A stretch of DNA of 58,727 nucleotides from Pelagibius sp. (GCF_028289705.1 NZ_JANQOI010000081.1:1-58727); one strand, 5' to 3'. Counted from the first letter of the stretch, positions 42,705 to 50,610 are shown. The notes: generated by a model from the letters alone, not told the origin. Program-made: numbers and translations.

Positions 42705-44177
42705 TTATGAGGCCAGGGACCGAATGCTGCTTTCCAGGTCGATGTTCTCGGCCTGCTGACCACAGGATCCGCTATCGGGCAGCGCCCTCCAGTCGAGACC
42801 GCCACGAAGGACGCAGGAGCGGAAGTCGTGTCCGCAGCCCGGCAGCACTGCCAGGGAAACCGAGGGTGCGATGCCCCGCGCGATGGCCGCCTGGCGCAGG
42901 GCTTCGGTCCAGCGCTTGGCGCGGTCCAGGCGCGTGACGCCCTGTTGCCGGTCGATGTCCTCGCCGCTGCGGGTGTTCTCGTCCGGAAGGTTGTCCAGGG
43001 CGCCGACGCAGGCGGTGATGGGCAGGCGCAGAAAGCGGTCGAGCCCCGCGGCCATGCGCGGCCCCCAGTCGTCCTTGCGGCCCGGACGCGCGGCAAGGCC
43101 ATAGGGAAAGGTGGTGGAATCCGGAAAGGTGTACCAACCCGCCGAGGCCACCGTCAGACGCGACACCATATGCGGATACAGCATGGCAAAGCGATGGGCG
43201 AACTGGGCACCGCCGGAGTAGCCGGCAATCTCGATGGTCCGCGTCCGCCAGATGCCCGCCAACCGCAGTTCCGTCAGCAGGGAAAGCAGCGCCAGGTCGG
43301 AGCGCTCCTTACGCACCACCTGCTGATAGCGCCGCCAGTTCTTTTCGTCGAACAGCGGAGCGATGACCGGGCGGCCGCTGGCCGCGGCACGGGCGCCGTA
43401 GAGCTCGGCCTGGGCCCTGGCGCCCCGCTGGATGCCGTGAACGGCCACCAGCGGCGGCGCGTCCGGGGAGACCTCCTTGGGCAAAGCCAGCCAGCAGGCA
43501 AGGGCGTTGCGCCCCTTGGCGGGGCGGAAGCTCAGGGTGAAGTCCGAAGAGGTTTGGAGCGGCTGCGCCAGGGCGGCTGCGGTGGACATGGATTCGCTCT
43601 CCTTGCTGCTCGTCTCATCGAGGATCTCGCCGGTGCCGGCTTTCGGCAGCAGGTCGAAAATCATGTGAATGCGGTCCTGATCGCCATCGTTAACGGCTTC
43701 GTGGACCTGCTTGTTGTCGAACCACCAGACTTCGCCTTCGCGCATGCGGACCTCCTCGTCACCGGCTTTCAGCCAGGAACCCTGCGTCGACCGCAGGACA
43801 AGGTGATAACGGTTACGGGGCCGGTAATATTCCCCGCGATCGATGTGCGGATAGACACGCCCGCCCGCCGGCAGGCAGACGATCTTGGCGCGGCCCAGGA
43901 GGCCGTTCTGTTCGGCGGCAAAGGCGCGCAGGAACTGGCAGGCCAGGGGGTAGGTCTTCGACCCACTGGTCCAGCGGCTCTCATGCACGTCGCGGGCCTT
44001 ACGGCCCTGGACGGCCGATTTGCGGAGGCCACGCAGCGGAATGGCAAGCGACTCGCGCTGGACCTTAACCTTGTCCTGGCGCCCCGTTGCGGCGGTCCAG
44101 GCGCCGCCGATGGCTGCGATCTCTTCGAGAAAGGGCTTAGGGTCTATGGCCGTTTTCACGCGCCGGAAGTGTTTCAT
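42705..44177 (-). CDS. Fusion: aspartyl/asparaginyl beta-hydroxylase-like dioxygenase plus alpha/beta hydrolase
   Basis: A 490-residue two-domain protein. Residues 1-180 look like the Fe(II)/2-oxoglutarate Asp/Asn beta-hydroxylase fold. The metal ligands appear as His111 and Asp113 (VYPHIDRGEYYRPRNRYHL) and His159 (WWFDNKQVHEAVND), with Arg169 (DQDRIHMIFDLLP) a likely 2-oxoglutarate anchor. A linker precedes Met197. Residues 200-490 are an alpha/beta hydrolase with oxyanion loop VAVHGIQRG, nucleophile Ser321 (IAGYSGGAQFAHR) and His in LPGCGHDFRSC. The linker contains a good internal start with its own SD. I do not recognise this fusion. It is first in a run with a P-loop protein, an ABC transporter and a two-component system. 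Confidence 0.75.
   Translation of the reverse strand: MKHFRRVKTAIDPKPFLEEIAAIGGAWTAATGRQDKVKVQRESLAIPLRGLRKSAVQGRKARDVHESRWTSGSKTYPLACQFLRAFAAEQNGLLGRAKIVCLPAGGRVYPHIDRGEYYRPRNRYHLVLRSTQGSWLKAGDEEVRMREGEVWWFDNKQVHEAVNDGDQDRIHMIFDLLPKAGTGEILDETSSKESESMSTAAALAQPLQTSSDFTLSFRPAKGRNALACWLALPKEVSPDAPPLVAVHGIQRGARAQAELYGARAAASGRPVIAPLFDEKNWRRYQQVVRKERSDLALLSLLTELRLAGIWRTRTIEIAGYSGGAQFAHRFAMLYPHMVSRLTVASAGWYTFPDSTTFPYGLAARPGRKDDWGPRMAAGLDRFLRLPITACVGALDNLPDENTRSGEDIDRQQGVTRLDRAKRWTEALRQAAIARGIAPSVSLAVLPGCGHDFRSCVLRGGLDWRALPDSGSCGQQAENIDLESSIRSLAS
43587..43604 (-). promoter_or_regulatory. Internal ribosome-binding site and ATG in the fused gene
   Basis: AAGGAG (43599-43604) stands nine bases before an in-frame ATG at 43589 that begins MSTAAALAQ, exactly at the domain boundary. 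The same coding frame continues, so a separate hydrolase (about 294 aa) could be made in addition to the full fusion. It may also be the relic of two formerly separate genes. Confidence 0.5.
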
Positions 44178-44204
44178 CGCAAACTCCTGATATGGCAGCA
44201 GTGC

Positions 44205-44303
44205 CTAGGCGCTCCTGTTCCATGGTTGCTTCAACCCCTCCGACGACGCCGCCCCGACGGCGTTTCCATACGACAAGACAGCACCTACATCAGAACTGGA
44301 CAT
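44205..44303 (-). CDS. Speculative 32-residue peptide upstream of the dioxygenase-hydrolase gene
   Basis: ATG at 44303 opens a frame MSSSDVGAVLSYGNAVGAAS continuing to a TAG at 44205, 27 bp before the dioxygenase-hydrolase start. It follows an AT-rich, promoter-like stretch (AAATAACAAATAGTTATTG) that is strikingly different from the surrounding GC content. There is no proper SD, so it would have to be leaderless or may be untranslated. Because it precedes modifying-enzyme and exporter genes it is recorded as a possible precursor peptide, but the evidence is thin. Confidence 0.2.
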   Translation of the reverse strand: MSSSDVGAVLSYGNAVGAASSEGLKQPWNRSA

Positions 44304-44414
44304 ACACCAATAACTATTTGTTATTTAACGGAATTCCCGATATTCCTTCATGTCCCGTTCGGTGGTTTTTCATCGCGGCTTCAGGTGGCGTTCATGTTGC
44401 CGCAGCCGCATCCC

Positions 44415-45059
44415 TCACGGGGTGCGGATCCAGGCCTCCTGCACCCCGTGGCGCCGGTGCTCTTCGCGGTAGGCCACGGGTCCCTCGCCGGGGGCGTACC
44501 AGGTGGTGCGGATGCGCCGGCTGTCGTCGCACGCCACCACATAGGCCGGAGTGGGCTCGAGGCCCGGGCGCAACAGCTCGACGGCGCCGGTCACCTCGCA
44601 GCGGGTCTCGCGGCTGTAGCTGCGCCCGCTGTGGGAGACGGCATCACGGTGATAGCGGCCGACCTCGCCCACCTTCAGGGGATAGACGGGATCGAGCTCG
44701 CGAACCTTGGCCTGTGCCGTGTGCCAGTTGTTGGAGGTGCCGCAGTTCGCCCAGCTGTCGGAGGGCGAGAACCAGTCGCGGGCCCGGGTCCAGGTGCAGC
44801 CGTTGCTCTCGCTGACCCGGATGCCGTTGCCGTAGGCGCGCACCGAAAAGGTCGTGCGGCTGCCGTCGAGCAGGCTGGTGACGGTCATGCTGCGCAGCTC
44901 GCCGCTGGCGGGGCGCGCGGCCGGGGCGATGGCGGCCGTCAGGGGCCGCGTCTCCGGCTGTGTTGTGTCGAAGAGCGATGCGATGGACGGAAACTCGAAC
45001 CCGCCTGCCGAGCAGGCCGCCAGCGGCAGGACGAGCATCAGGGCACAAAGGCGTTTCAT
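44415..45059 (-). CDS. Predicted lipoprotein of unknown function
   Basis: A 214-residue exported lipoprotein. MKRLCALMLVLPLAACSAGG is a signal peptide with lipobox LAAC. After a Pro/Ala-rich linker comes a beta-rich domain (MTVTSLLDGSRTTFSVRAYG, GNGIRVSESNGCTWTRARDW, FSPSDSWANCGTSNNWHTAQ) with four cysteines that could pair (NGCTW, ANCGT, TRCEV, VACDD). I do not recognise a family. The ATG at 45059 has AGGAG eight bases upstream; the preceding GTG codon is not needed. The promoter region (about 220 bp) contains nothing else evident. Confidence 0.75.
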   Translation of the reverse strand: MKRLCALMLVLPLAACSAGGFEFPSIASLFDTTQPETRPLTAAIAPAARPASGELRSMTVTSLLDGSRTTFSVRAYGNGIRVSESNGCTWTRARDWFSPSDSWANCGTSNNWHTAQAKVRELDPVYPLKVGEVGRYHRDAVSHSGRSYSRETRCEVTGAVELLRPGLEPTPAYVVACDDSRRIRTTWYAPGEGPVAYREEHRRHGVQEAWIRTP

Positions 45060-45285
45060 CACGGCGTCTCCTGGTTAACGGCCGGTTGAGATCGGCCCGG
45101 TCCCCAGGAAAACGGGGGCGCGCAGCGAATATTCCCGCCCCTGCGGAGAAATCGGGGGAGAGTCGCCAAACCCGCAGAAACCCACGGATTCCGATGAGAT
45201 CGAGAGGCCTCTGCCGATCGCCCCTGTCAGTCGAATTTTAGACAAATGCCCGCCGTTGGCGGGCCGGGCGCGCGCCAGGGCCGGT

Positions 45286-46266
45286 TCAGGCGGCGTTGAA
45301 GTGCCAGTGGACCGGCGGCCTGCCCATCACGCTGGTGCGGAAGAAGGCGATGCGCTCGCCCAGGAGGCAGCCGAGATAGGCCGTGCGCAGGTCGCGGCCG
45401 CCGAAGGCGAGGCTCGAGATGCTGCGCAGCTTGCGGCTCTTGATCCCATCGAGGTGCGGTCGGTCCAGGGTGCCGGCCTGGAAGGCGGCCTCGACCGCCT
45501 TGAGGTGATCCGGATCGCAATCCTCCAGGATCAACTGCTGGCTACCGTCCGGGGCCACCCGGATGACCCGGTTGCTGACGATGCTGGTGACCCAGAGGTG
45601 GTCTTCCATGTCGAAGGCAAGACCGTCGGGAAAGGTGCCCGGGCCGAACTCGGTGATCACTTCCTTGTCCACCAGCTCGCCGTGCTGGCCGATGCGAAAG
45701 CGGCTGAGGCGGCGGGCGAAGGTCTCGTTCACGTAGAGCCGCTGACTGCGGCTGTCGATCTGCACCTCGTTGGTGTAGCCCAGGCCGTCGGCGACGATGC
45801 GCGGGCCCTTGCCGTCGATCAGCACGATGAAGCCGTCGTCGACATCCGGGCGGTAGCCGAGGGCGCGGGGGCTGCGCCGCGTGGAGACCGTGACCCAGAC
45901 CCGGCCGCGGTCGTCGATCAGTACGAAGTTGGTGGCCGGCAGATCGACACCGTCGACCTGGCGCAGCACCTCCGACAGCCGGCCGTCGCGGTCGAGGCGG
46001 AAGACGCCGCCGGCGTCGTCCAGGTTGGCGATCAGGAAGGAGCCGCCGCGCTGCAGGGCGATGCCGTTGGGCTTGATCGCCTCGGCGCCGCCGGCGGCCT
46101 GAAACAACTGGTGGGGGCCGAAGCTGCGGGAGCGGGCCACCCCGCCGCGCCAGTCGGCGCTGAAGATGTCGCCGTTGGCGGTGCAGAGCAGGCATTCCGG
46201 CCGCACGAGGCCGGACCCGACCAGGGTCACGTCATCCAGTGACAGGGCCGCTTGGCTGTGGTTCAA
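45286..46266 (-). CDS. SMP-30/gluconolactonase-like beta-propeller protein
   Basis: A 326-residue six-bladed propeller-type protein. RPECLLCTANGDIFSADWRG is the typical first blade with the metal-binding Glu in PEC. IKPNGIALQRGGSFLIANLD, TNFVLIDDRGRVWVTVSTRR, YTNEVQIDSRSQRLYVNET and FPDGLAFDMEDHLWVTSIVS are successive blades, the last with the conserved PDG motif. It may hydrolyse a sugar lactone or similar ester; the substrate is unknown. The start is TTG at 46266, supported by GGAGGA seven bases upstream. It is divergent from the DUF924 gene. Confidence 0.86.
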   Translation of the reverse strand: MNHSQAALSLDDVTLVGSGLVRPECLLCTANGDIFSADWRGGVARSRSFGPHQLFQAAGGAEAIKPNGIALQRGGSFLIANLDDAGGVFRLDRDGRLSEVLRQVDGVDLPATNFVLIDDRGRVWVTVSTRRSPRALGYRPDVDDGFIVLIDGKGPRIVADGLGYTNEVQIDSRSQRLYVNETFARRLSRFRIGQHGELVDKEVITEFGPGTFPDGLAFDMEDHLWVTSIVSNRVIRVAPDGSQQLILEDCDPDHLKAVEAAFQAGTLDRPHLDGIKSRKLRSISSLAFGGRDLRTAYLGCLLGERIAFFRTSVMGRPPVHWHFNAA

Positions 46267-46392
46267 AGCACCGTCCTCCGAGAATCCGGAGCGAAGCTAC
46301 ACCAGAGACTCCGAGTCCGCCCAGCCGGAAGCACTGCGGCATAAAGATGCCTCCGGGCGGGCGGAACGGCATCCAAGGAGTGAGACGGTTTC

Positions 46393-46938
46393 ATGACCAG
46401 GCCCTTTGACGTCCTCGATTTCTGGTTTGCCGAGGGGCGCGACGCCCAGTGGTTCGGCGGCGGCCCCACCTTCGACGACTTGGTGCGCCAGGCCCTCACA
46501 CCCGCCTATACCGCCGCGCGCAACGGGGCCTGCGCGGACTGGCGGGAGATGCCGGAGGGCTGCCTGGCGCTCTGCATCCTCCTCGACCAGTACCCGCGCA
46601 ACGTGTTCCGCGGCACGGCGCGGGCCTTCGCCGACGACCCGGACGCCCTGGCGGTGACCCGCCATGCCCTGAAGCGCGGCTTCGATGCCCACCTCGGCCA
46701 GCGCGAGCGCATGTTTCTCTATCTGCCGCTGGAACACAGCGAGGTTATGGCCGACCAGGACGACTGCGTGCGGCTCTTCGCCGGGCTCGATCAGCAGCCG
46801 GACTGGCTGCGCTATGCCGAGGCGCACCGCGACATCATCGCCCGCTTCGGCCGCTTCCCCCACCGCAACGAAATCCTCGGGCGCGACTGCACGCCGGAGG
46901 AAGAGGCTTTCCTGAAGGAGCCGAACTCGTCGTTCTGA
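46393..46938 (+). CDS. DUF924-family protein
   Basis: A 181-residue, mostly alpha-helical protein of the DUF924 family. VLDFWFAEGRDAQWFGGGPT is the family N-terminus with DFWF and the W(Y)F motif, and CILLDQYPRNVFRGTARAFA is the strongest conserved block. ERMFLYLPLEHSEVMADQDD and RFGRFPHRNEILGR are the others. The fold resembles TPR-like helices, but the function is unknown. The ATG at 46393 has AAGGAG 12 bases upstream. It converges on the flavoprotein gene. Confidence 0.93.
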   Translation: MTRPFDVLDFWFAEGRDAQWFGGGPTFDDLVRQALTPAYTAARNGACADWREMPEGCLALCILLDQYPRNVFRGTARAFADDPDALAVTRHALKRGFDAHLGQRERMFLYLPLEHSEVMADQDDCVRLFAGLDQQPDWLRYAEAHRDIIARFGRFPHRNEILGRDCTPEEEAFLKEPNSSF

Positions 46939-46972
46939 CGTTCCACAGGCCGGCCACAGGCCGGAAACTGCC

Positions 46973-47608
46973 TCAGGGCACCAGCCAGGATGTCCTGAGT
47001 TGTCCCTCGGCATCCCAGGCGAAGTTCGCCCGGCGGTGGCCGTGGGGAGTGAGATAGAGCCAGTCCATCTGCCGCAGGCTGCAGACGACGACGGCGAAGT
47101 TCACCTTGCCGGAGAGGCTCTGCGCCTCGCTGGGCGCGTGATCCTCCAGGCCGTCCTCCAGGCCGGAGGTCGGCCAGGCCCAGGGCAGGCCCGGTGGGCC
47201 GGAGACCATGTAGTCGCGCCGCCGGCTCAGGGGCACCTGTGACCACGCGGCTTCGGCCAGGGCATCGCCGTGATGAATGCGCGCCTCGGCCTGGATACGG
47301 ATCTGGGTGTCGTCGGCGTGGGAATGAAACAGCAGGCCGACCCGCGGATCGGCCTGGATCTCGCCGATCTTGCGGCTGCGCAGGTCGGTATAGAAGCTGA
47401 GCTCCCGCGTCTCCCGCTCGACGCGGCGCAGCACCACGGTGCGCAGGGTGCAGCCCTGGGCGGCGGAGGCGGTGGCCAGCGCCAGCGTGTGGAACTCGTG
47501 CTGGGGGTCGGCGGCGCCGTCGACGAGCAGTGCCCAGCACTCGCTGAGCACGGCGCTCAGCCGCGGCTCCTCGTCGGCGGTCCAGATGTCGATCCTGTCC
47601 AGGGCCAA
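46973..47608 (-). CDS. Pyridoxamine 5'-phosphate oxidase-like FMN-binding protein
   Basis: A 211-residue split-barrel flavin-binding protein. TLRTVVLRRVERETRELSFY and TDLRSRKIGEIQADPRVGLL (Lys-Ile block) are the FMN-binding strands of the PNPOx superfamily. RRDYMVSGPPGLPWAW is followed by the Alr4036-type C-terminal half (FAVVVCSLRQMDWLYLTPHG). It differs from true PdxH in the C-terminal dimer motif, so a general flavin or haem role is more likely. The TTG start at 47608 is backed by GGGGAG nine bases upstream. Confidence 0.85.
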   Translation of the reverse strand: MALDRIDIWTADEEPRLSAVLSECWALLVDGAADPQHEFHTLALATASAAQGCTLRTVVLRRVERETRELSFYTDLRSRKIGEIQADPRVGLLFHSHADDTQIRIQAEARIHHGDALAEAAWSQVPLSRRRDYMVSGPPGLPWAWPTSGLEDGLEDHAPSEAQSLSGKVNFAVVVCSLRQMDWLYLTPHGHRRANFAWDAEGQLRTSWLVP

Positions 47609-47833
47609 GCCGGTCGCTCCCCTTGCCGTCCCGCCGACGGTTACCCCTCAGATGGGGGCCGTGGCGGGTTTCCCTGCCGTCTACTCTAGTCCGCTGGCAA
47701 GGCGCAGGACAATGCCCCCGCAATTGTTGGTAGGCGCTCTAACTGCGCTGGATCAAAGGGAAAAGCGGCTACGGCGTGCTAGCGTTCGCCCACACTTTCG
47801 GTGACCTCCAGAGGTCCCTCAAGGACGCTTGTC

Positions 47834-48823
47834 GTGCGCATTGCCACCTTCAACCTGGAGTCCCTCGACCTTGTGCCGGGCGGCGAGGCGGCGCTGGCGC
47901 GGCGCATCGCGGTGTTGGCGCCGCTGTTGGATCGTTTGCGGGCCGACGTTCTCTGCCTGCAGGAGGTGAACGCGCAGAAGCGGGGGCTCGCCGCGATGCG
48001 CGATCAGGAGGGTCCTTCGAAAAGAGATCCGACGGCCCTGCGGCGCCTCCTGGCGGCCACCGCCTATGCGGACTGTCACTTGGTGACCAGCAGCGGGCCC
48101 AGTGGCGAGGGCATGGCCGATGTCCACAACCTGGCCATCGTCAGCCGCTCTCCGGTCCTGGAGACCAGGGAGCTGCGTAACGACCTCGTACCACCCCCGG
48201 CCTACCAGGCGGTCACGGCCGAACCGCGGGAGGCGGGCCGGCTCGCCCTGGCCTGGGACCGGCCTTTGCTCTATGCCCTGCTCGCTCTGCCGGACGGCCG
48301 GCGCCTGCATGTCATCAATCTGCACCTACGCTCGCCCCTGGCCGCGGCCATCCCCGGGCAGAAGACGGCACCGCTGGTCTGGTCGACGACCGCCGGCTGG
48401 GCCGAGGGCTGCCTGGCGGCGACCATCAAGCGCAGCGGCCAGGCGCTGGAGGCGCGCCTGCTGGTGGAGGCTCTGTTCGACGCGGACCCGGAGGCGCTGA
48501 TCGCCGTCTGCGGCGATCTCAACGCGGCGCTCGAGGAAACGCCAGGGCGCATCCTCCGCGCGACGGTGGAGGACAGCGGCAACTCCGCCCTGGCCTCACG
48601 GGTGCTCGATCCATTGGAAGAAGACCTGCCGGCGGAGCGGCGCTTCAGCGTGATCCACGGCGGCCGGCCGCTGTTGCTCGACCACATCCTGGTCTCACCG
48701 GCCCTCAAGGCCGCCCACCGCTCCATCGAAGCCCTCAACGACGGCCTGCCCGACGAACAATCGATGACCCCCGACGACCCCCGCTCCAACCACGCCCCGC
48801 TGGTGGCGGGATTTGATCTCTAG
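47834..48823 (+). CDS. Endonuclease/exonuclease/phosphatase-family protein
   Basis: A 329-residue Mg-dependent phosphoesterase of the DNase I/EEP fold. IATFNLESLDL begins the domain, VLCLQEVNAQ supplies the metal-binding Glu, LHVINLHLRSP the central strand, AVCGDLNAALEETPG the Asp/Asn pair, and SNHAPLVAGFDL the C-terminal His. The target may be DNA, RNA, a phospholipid or an inositol phosphate. The start is GTG at 47834 with AAGGA eight bases upstream. The stop TAG uses the T and A of the target site and the first G of an IS630 element. Without the insertion the next base is also G, so the stop is unchanged and the protein is intact. Confidence 0.9.
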   Translation: MRIATFNLESLDLVPGGEAALARRIAVLAPLLDRLRADVLCLQEVNAQKRGLAAMRDQEGPSKRDPTALRRLLAATAYADCHLVTSSGPSGEGMADVHNLAIVSRSPVLETRELRNDLVPPPAYQAVTAEPREAGRLALAWDRPLLYALLALPDGRRLHVINLHLRSPLAAAIPGQKTAPLVWSTTAGWAEGCLAATIKRSGQALEARLLVEALFDADPEALIAVCGDLNAALEETPGRILRATVEDSGNSALASRVLDPLEEDLPAERRFSVIHGGRPLLLDHILVSPALKAAHRSIEALNDGLPDEQSMTPDDPRSNHAPLVAGFDL

Positions 48824-48914
48824 AGCGTTTCCTGATTTGATAGAATCGATTAGGGATTCCCAAAGGAGCAGGGTTGTGATTCAAGTAGCTGCTGGGCTAA
48901 GGAGGCCAGCGGTT

Positions 48915-49274
48915 ATGACCCGAGCCTATTCCTTAGATCTTCGAGAGCGTGTTGTGGGCGCTGTTTTGGAGGGCGAGCCGACCCGCTCGGTTGCCAAGCG
49001 CTTTGGCGTGGCGGTGTCTTCGGTGGTGAAGTGGTCGCAGCGCTACCGCGAGACAGGCAGCCTCGCCCCGGGCAAGATGGGTGGTCACCGCCGCCGGGTT
49101 CTCGAGCCTTACCGCGACTTCATCGTCGAGCGGATCAAGCAGACACCGCATCTGACCTTGCACCGCCTCAAGGACGACCTGGCCACGCAAGGCGTGGTGG
49201 TGTCCCATAACACGGTCTGGGAGTTCCTGCGCCGCGAAGGCCTGAGCTTCAAAAAAAACGCTGTTCGCCGTTGA
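48915..49274 (+). CDS. IS630-family transposase, upstream frame (DNA-binding part)
   Basis: A 119-residue product carrying the two helix-turn-helix regions that bind the element ends. AYSLDLRERVVGAVLEGEPT and SVAKRFGVAVSSVVKWSQRY form the first HTH. LHRLKDDLATQGVVVSHNTV belongs to the second. The frame ends 16 bases past the eight-A run. The ATG at 48915 has AAGGAGG nine bases upstream. The catalytic domain is in the next frame, so this product alone may act as an inhibitor or regulator. Confidence 0.92.
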   Translation: MTRAYSLDLRERVVGAVLEGEPTRSVAKRFGVAVSSVVKWSQRYRETGSLAPGKMGGHRRRVLEPYRDFIVERIKQTPHLTLHRLKDDLATQGVVVSHNTVWEFLRREGLSFKKNAVRR

Positions 49275-49863
49275 GCAGAGCCGGGCGGACGTCGCGCGCA
49301 GGCGGCAGCGCTGGAAAGCCTGGCAAGGCCGTCTCGATCCGCATCGGCTGGTGTTCATTGATGAAACCTGGATCAGGACCACCATGGTGCCTTTGCGCGG
49401 CTGGGGGCCGAAAGGCAAGCGGCTGCGCGGCTTGGCACCCCAGGGACGCTGGCGCACCCTGACCTTTCTAGGGGCACTGCGCTGCGACCGGCTCACCGCG
49501 CCCTGCGTCTTCGACGGCCCGATCAATGGCCAATGCTTCCGTGCCTATGTCGATCAGCAACTCCTGCCAACACTCAAGCCCGGCGATATCGTCGTCCTCG
49601 ACAATCTCGGCTCTCACAAATCCAAGGCTGTCCGTCAGGCCATCCGCGCTGCCGGCGCAAAGCTCTGGTTCCTGCCCAAATACTCGCCTGACCTCAACCC
49701 CATCGAACAGACCTTCGCTCAGATCAAGCACTGGATGCGCCAGGCCCAAAAGCGAACCATAGAAGACACTTGGCGCCACCTCGGATATCTCCTCGGCACC
49801 ATCCAGCCAAACGAATGCGCCAACTACCTCATCAATGCTGGATACGCTTCCGTCAAAACATGA
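49258..49863 (+). CDS. IS630-family transposase, downstream frame (DDE catalytic part)
   Basis: The catalytic domain is read after a shift at the A8 run (49251-49258); the needed change equals +1, or the loss of one A in the transcript. The DDE residues are in HRLVFIDETWIRTTM (first Asp), GDIVVLDNLGSHKSK (second Asp) and KYSPDLNPIEQTFAQIKHWM (Glu). An ATG at 49351 occurs inside the domain, just after the first Asp region begins, and so cannot be the functional start. The fused protein would be about 315 residues, normal for IS630 transposases. Confidence 0.9.
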   Translation, partial: TLFAVEQSRADVARRRQRWKAWQGRLDPHRLVFIDETWIRTTMVPLRGWGPKGKRLRGLAPQGRWRTLTFLGALRCDRLTAPCVFDGPINGQCFRAYVDQQLLPTLKPGDIVVLDNLGSHKSKAVRQAIRAAGAKLWFLPKYSPDLNPIEQTFAQIKHWMRQAQKRTIEDTWRHLGYLLGTIQPNECANYLINAGYASVKT

Positions 49864-49880
49864 AACGCTCTAGGTAAACC

Positions 49881-49914
49881 CGTCATGCTCGGACTTGTTC
49901 CGAGCATCCATGGA
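49881..49914. repeat. CTTGT-loop hairpin with CCATGG border
   Basis: A stem of ATGCTCGGA and TCCGAGCAT (49885-49893 and 49899-49907) encloses CTTGT, followed by CCATGG and preceded by GTC. Same architecture as the repeats at 28.5, 50.6 and 52.5 kb, but with a different stem sequence. It begins only about 10 bp beyond the IS630 right end. Confidence 0.8.
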
Positions 49915-50021
49915 GGGGTCGGATTATTGGCTTTGGAGAGAATGCGGCGAGCTGGTTGATCCAAGCATTGTGGGCTCGATCTCCTAGGAAACAGGAGGGA
50001 ATCACAACCTACTGAAACCGC

Positions 50022-50483
50022 TCAACTCTTCTCGGGTTGGGCTCTGAGAAGATCGAATGCTCCCTGGAATTGCTCCCACTTTGGGCGTGGTTTCACCGTT
50101 CCATCTCTGTGTGTGTTGGTGAGATCAAGTCGATACTTGCCCTCGGCCTTGCCTGATTTTCCGACATTGGCTTTGTCAACAATCGTCAACGAAGGCATGA
50201 CCCAGTAAGTGTCCGCTGCTTCGGAATAGAAGATGAAGAAAAAGTTCGGTCGAGGGTCCTTTATTACCATCGCTGCGAAAGTGCCGGGGTGTTTCGCTGT
50301 CTTGGAGCGAGCCTTTATCTGGACGTCAATGTACCGAGGCGGTGCATCCTCCAACCGAACGATGCAATCAATCTGCTGATCGTCCACCAAGGTCATGTAG
50401 ACATCAAAACCTCGCTTAAGTAACTCAGCGACCGCAATGTATTCCTGCCGTTTTCCGAACGAAGCGCTGTCTCGAAAAGCCAT
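50022..50483 (-). CDS. PD-(D/E)XK-like nuclease-fold protein (DUF4365-like)
   Basis: A 153-residue protein. SFGKRQEYIAVAELLKRGFD is a helix with Glu14, followed by VDDQQIDCIVRLE (Asp39) and YIDVQIKARSK with Gln55 and Lys57. The spacing D...QxK resembles PD-(D/E)XK domains such as DUF4365, where Gln replaces the second acidic residue. Nuclease activity or a degenerate role are both possible. The C-terminus is charged and unassigned. GC is lower than in the surroundings and it sits near the IS630 element, suggesting acquired DNA. The start is ATG at 50483. Confidence 0.6.
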   Translation of the reverse strand: MAFRDSASFGKRQEYIAVAELLKRGFDVYMTLVDDQQIDCIVRLEDAPPRYIDVQIKARSKTAKHPGTFAAMVIKDPRPNFFFIFYSEAADTYWVMPSLTIVDKANVGKSGKAEGKYRLDLTNTHRDGTVKPRPKWEQFQGAFDLLRAQPEKS

Positions 50484-50610
50484 GCAAAAAACATTACATG
50501 AGTATTGGCCGTGCGAAACGCGATTTCCAAAGACTATGGATGCGAACGTACGAACACGTCGGAACGACCGGAAACGGAACTCGATTAAGCTAAATCGAGG
50601 CCCGAGTCTC

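Larger units (their letters stand above)
48823..49870 (+). mobile_element. IS630-family insertion sequence
   Basis: A 1048-bp element flanked by a duplicated TA (48821-48822 and 49871-49872), the target choice of the IS630/Tc1-mariner group. The ends are 18-bp inverted repeats matching at 16 positions: GAGCGTTTCCTGATTTGA on the left and, on the opposite strand, GAGCGTTTCATGTTTTGA on the right. It carries two overlapping transposase frames joined by an eight-A slippery run. Ends and frames look complete, so it may be active. It sits in the stop codon of the upstream phosphoesterase gene. Confidence 0.95.
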
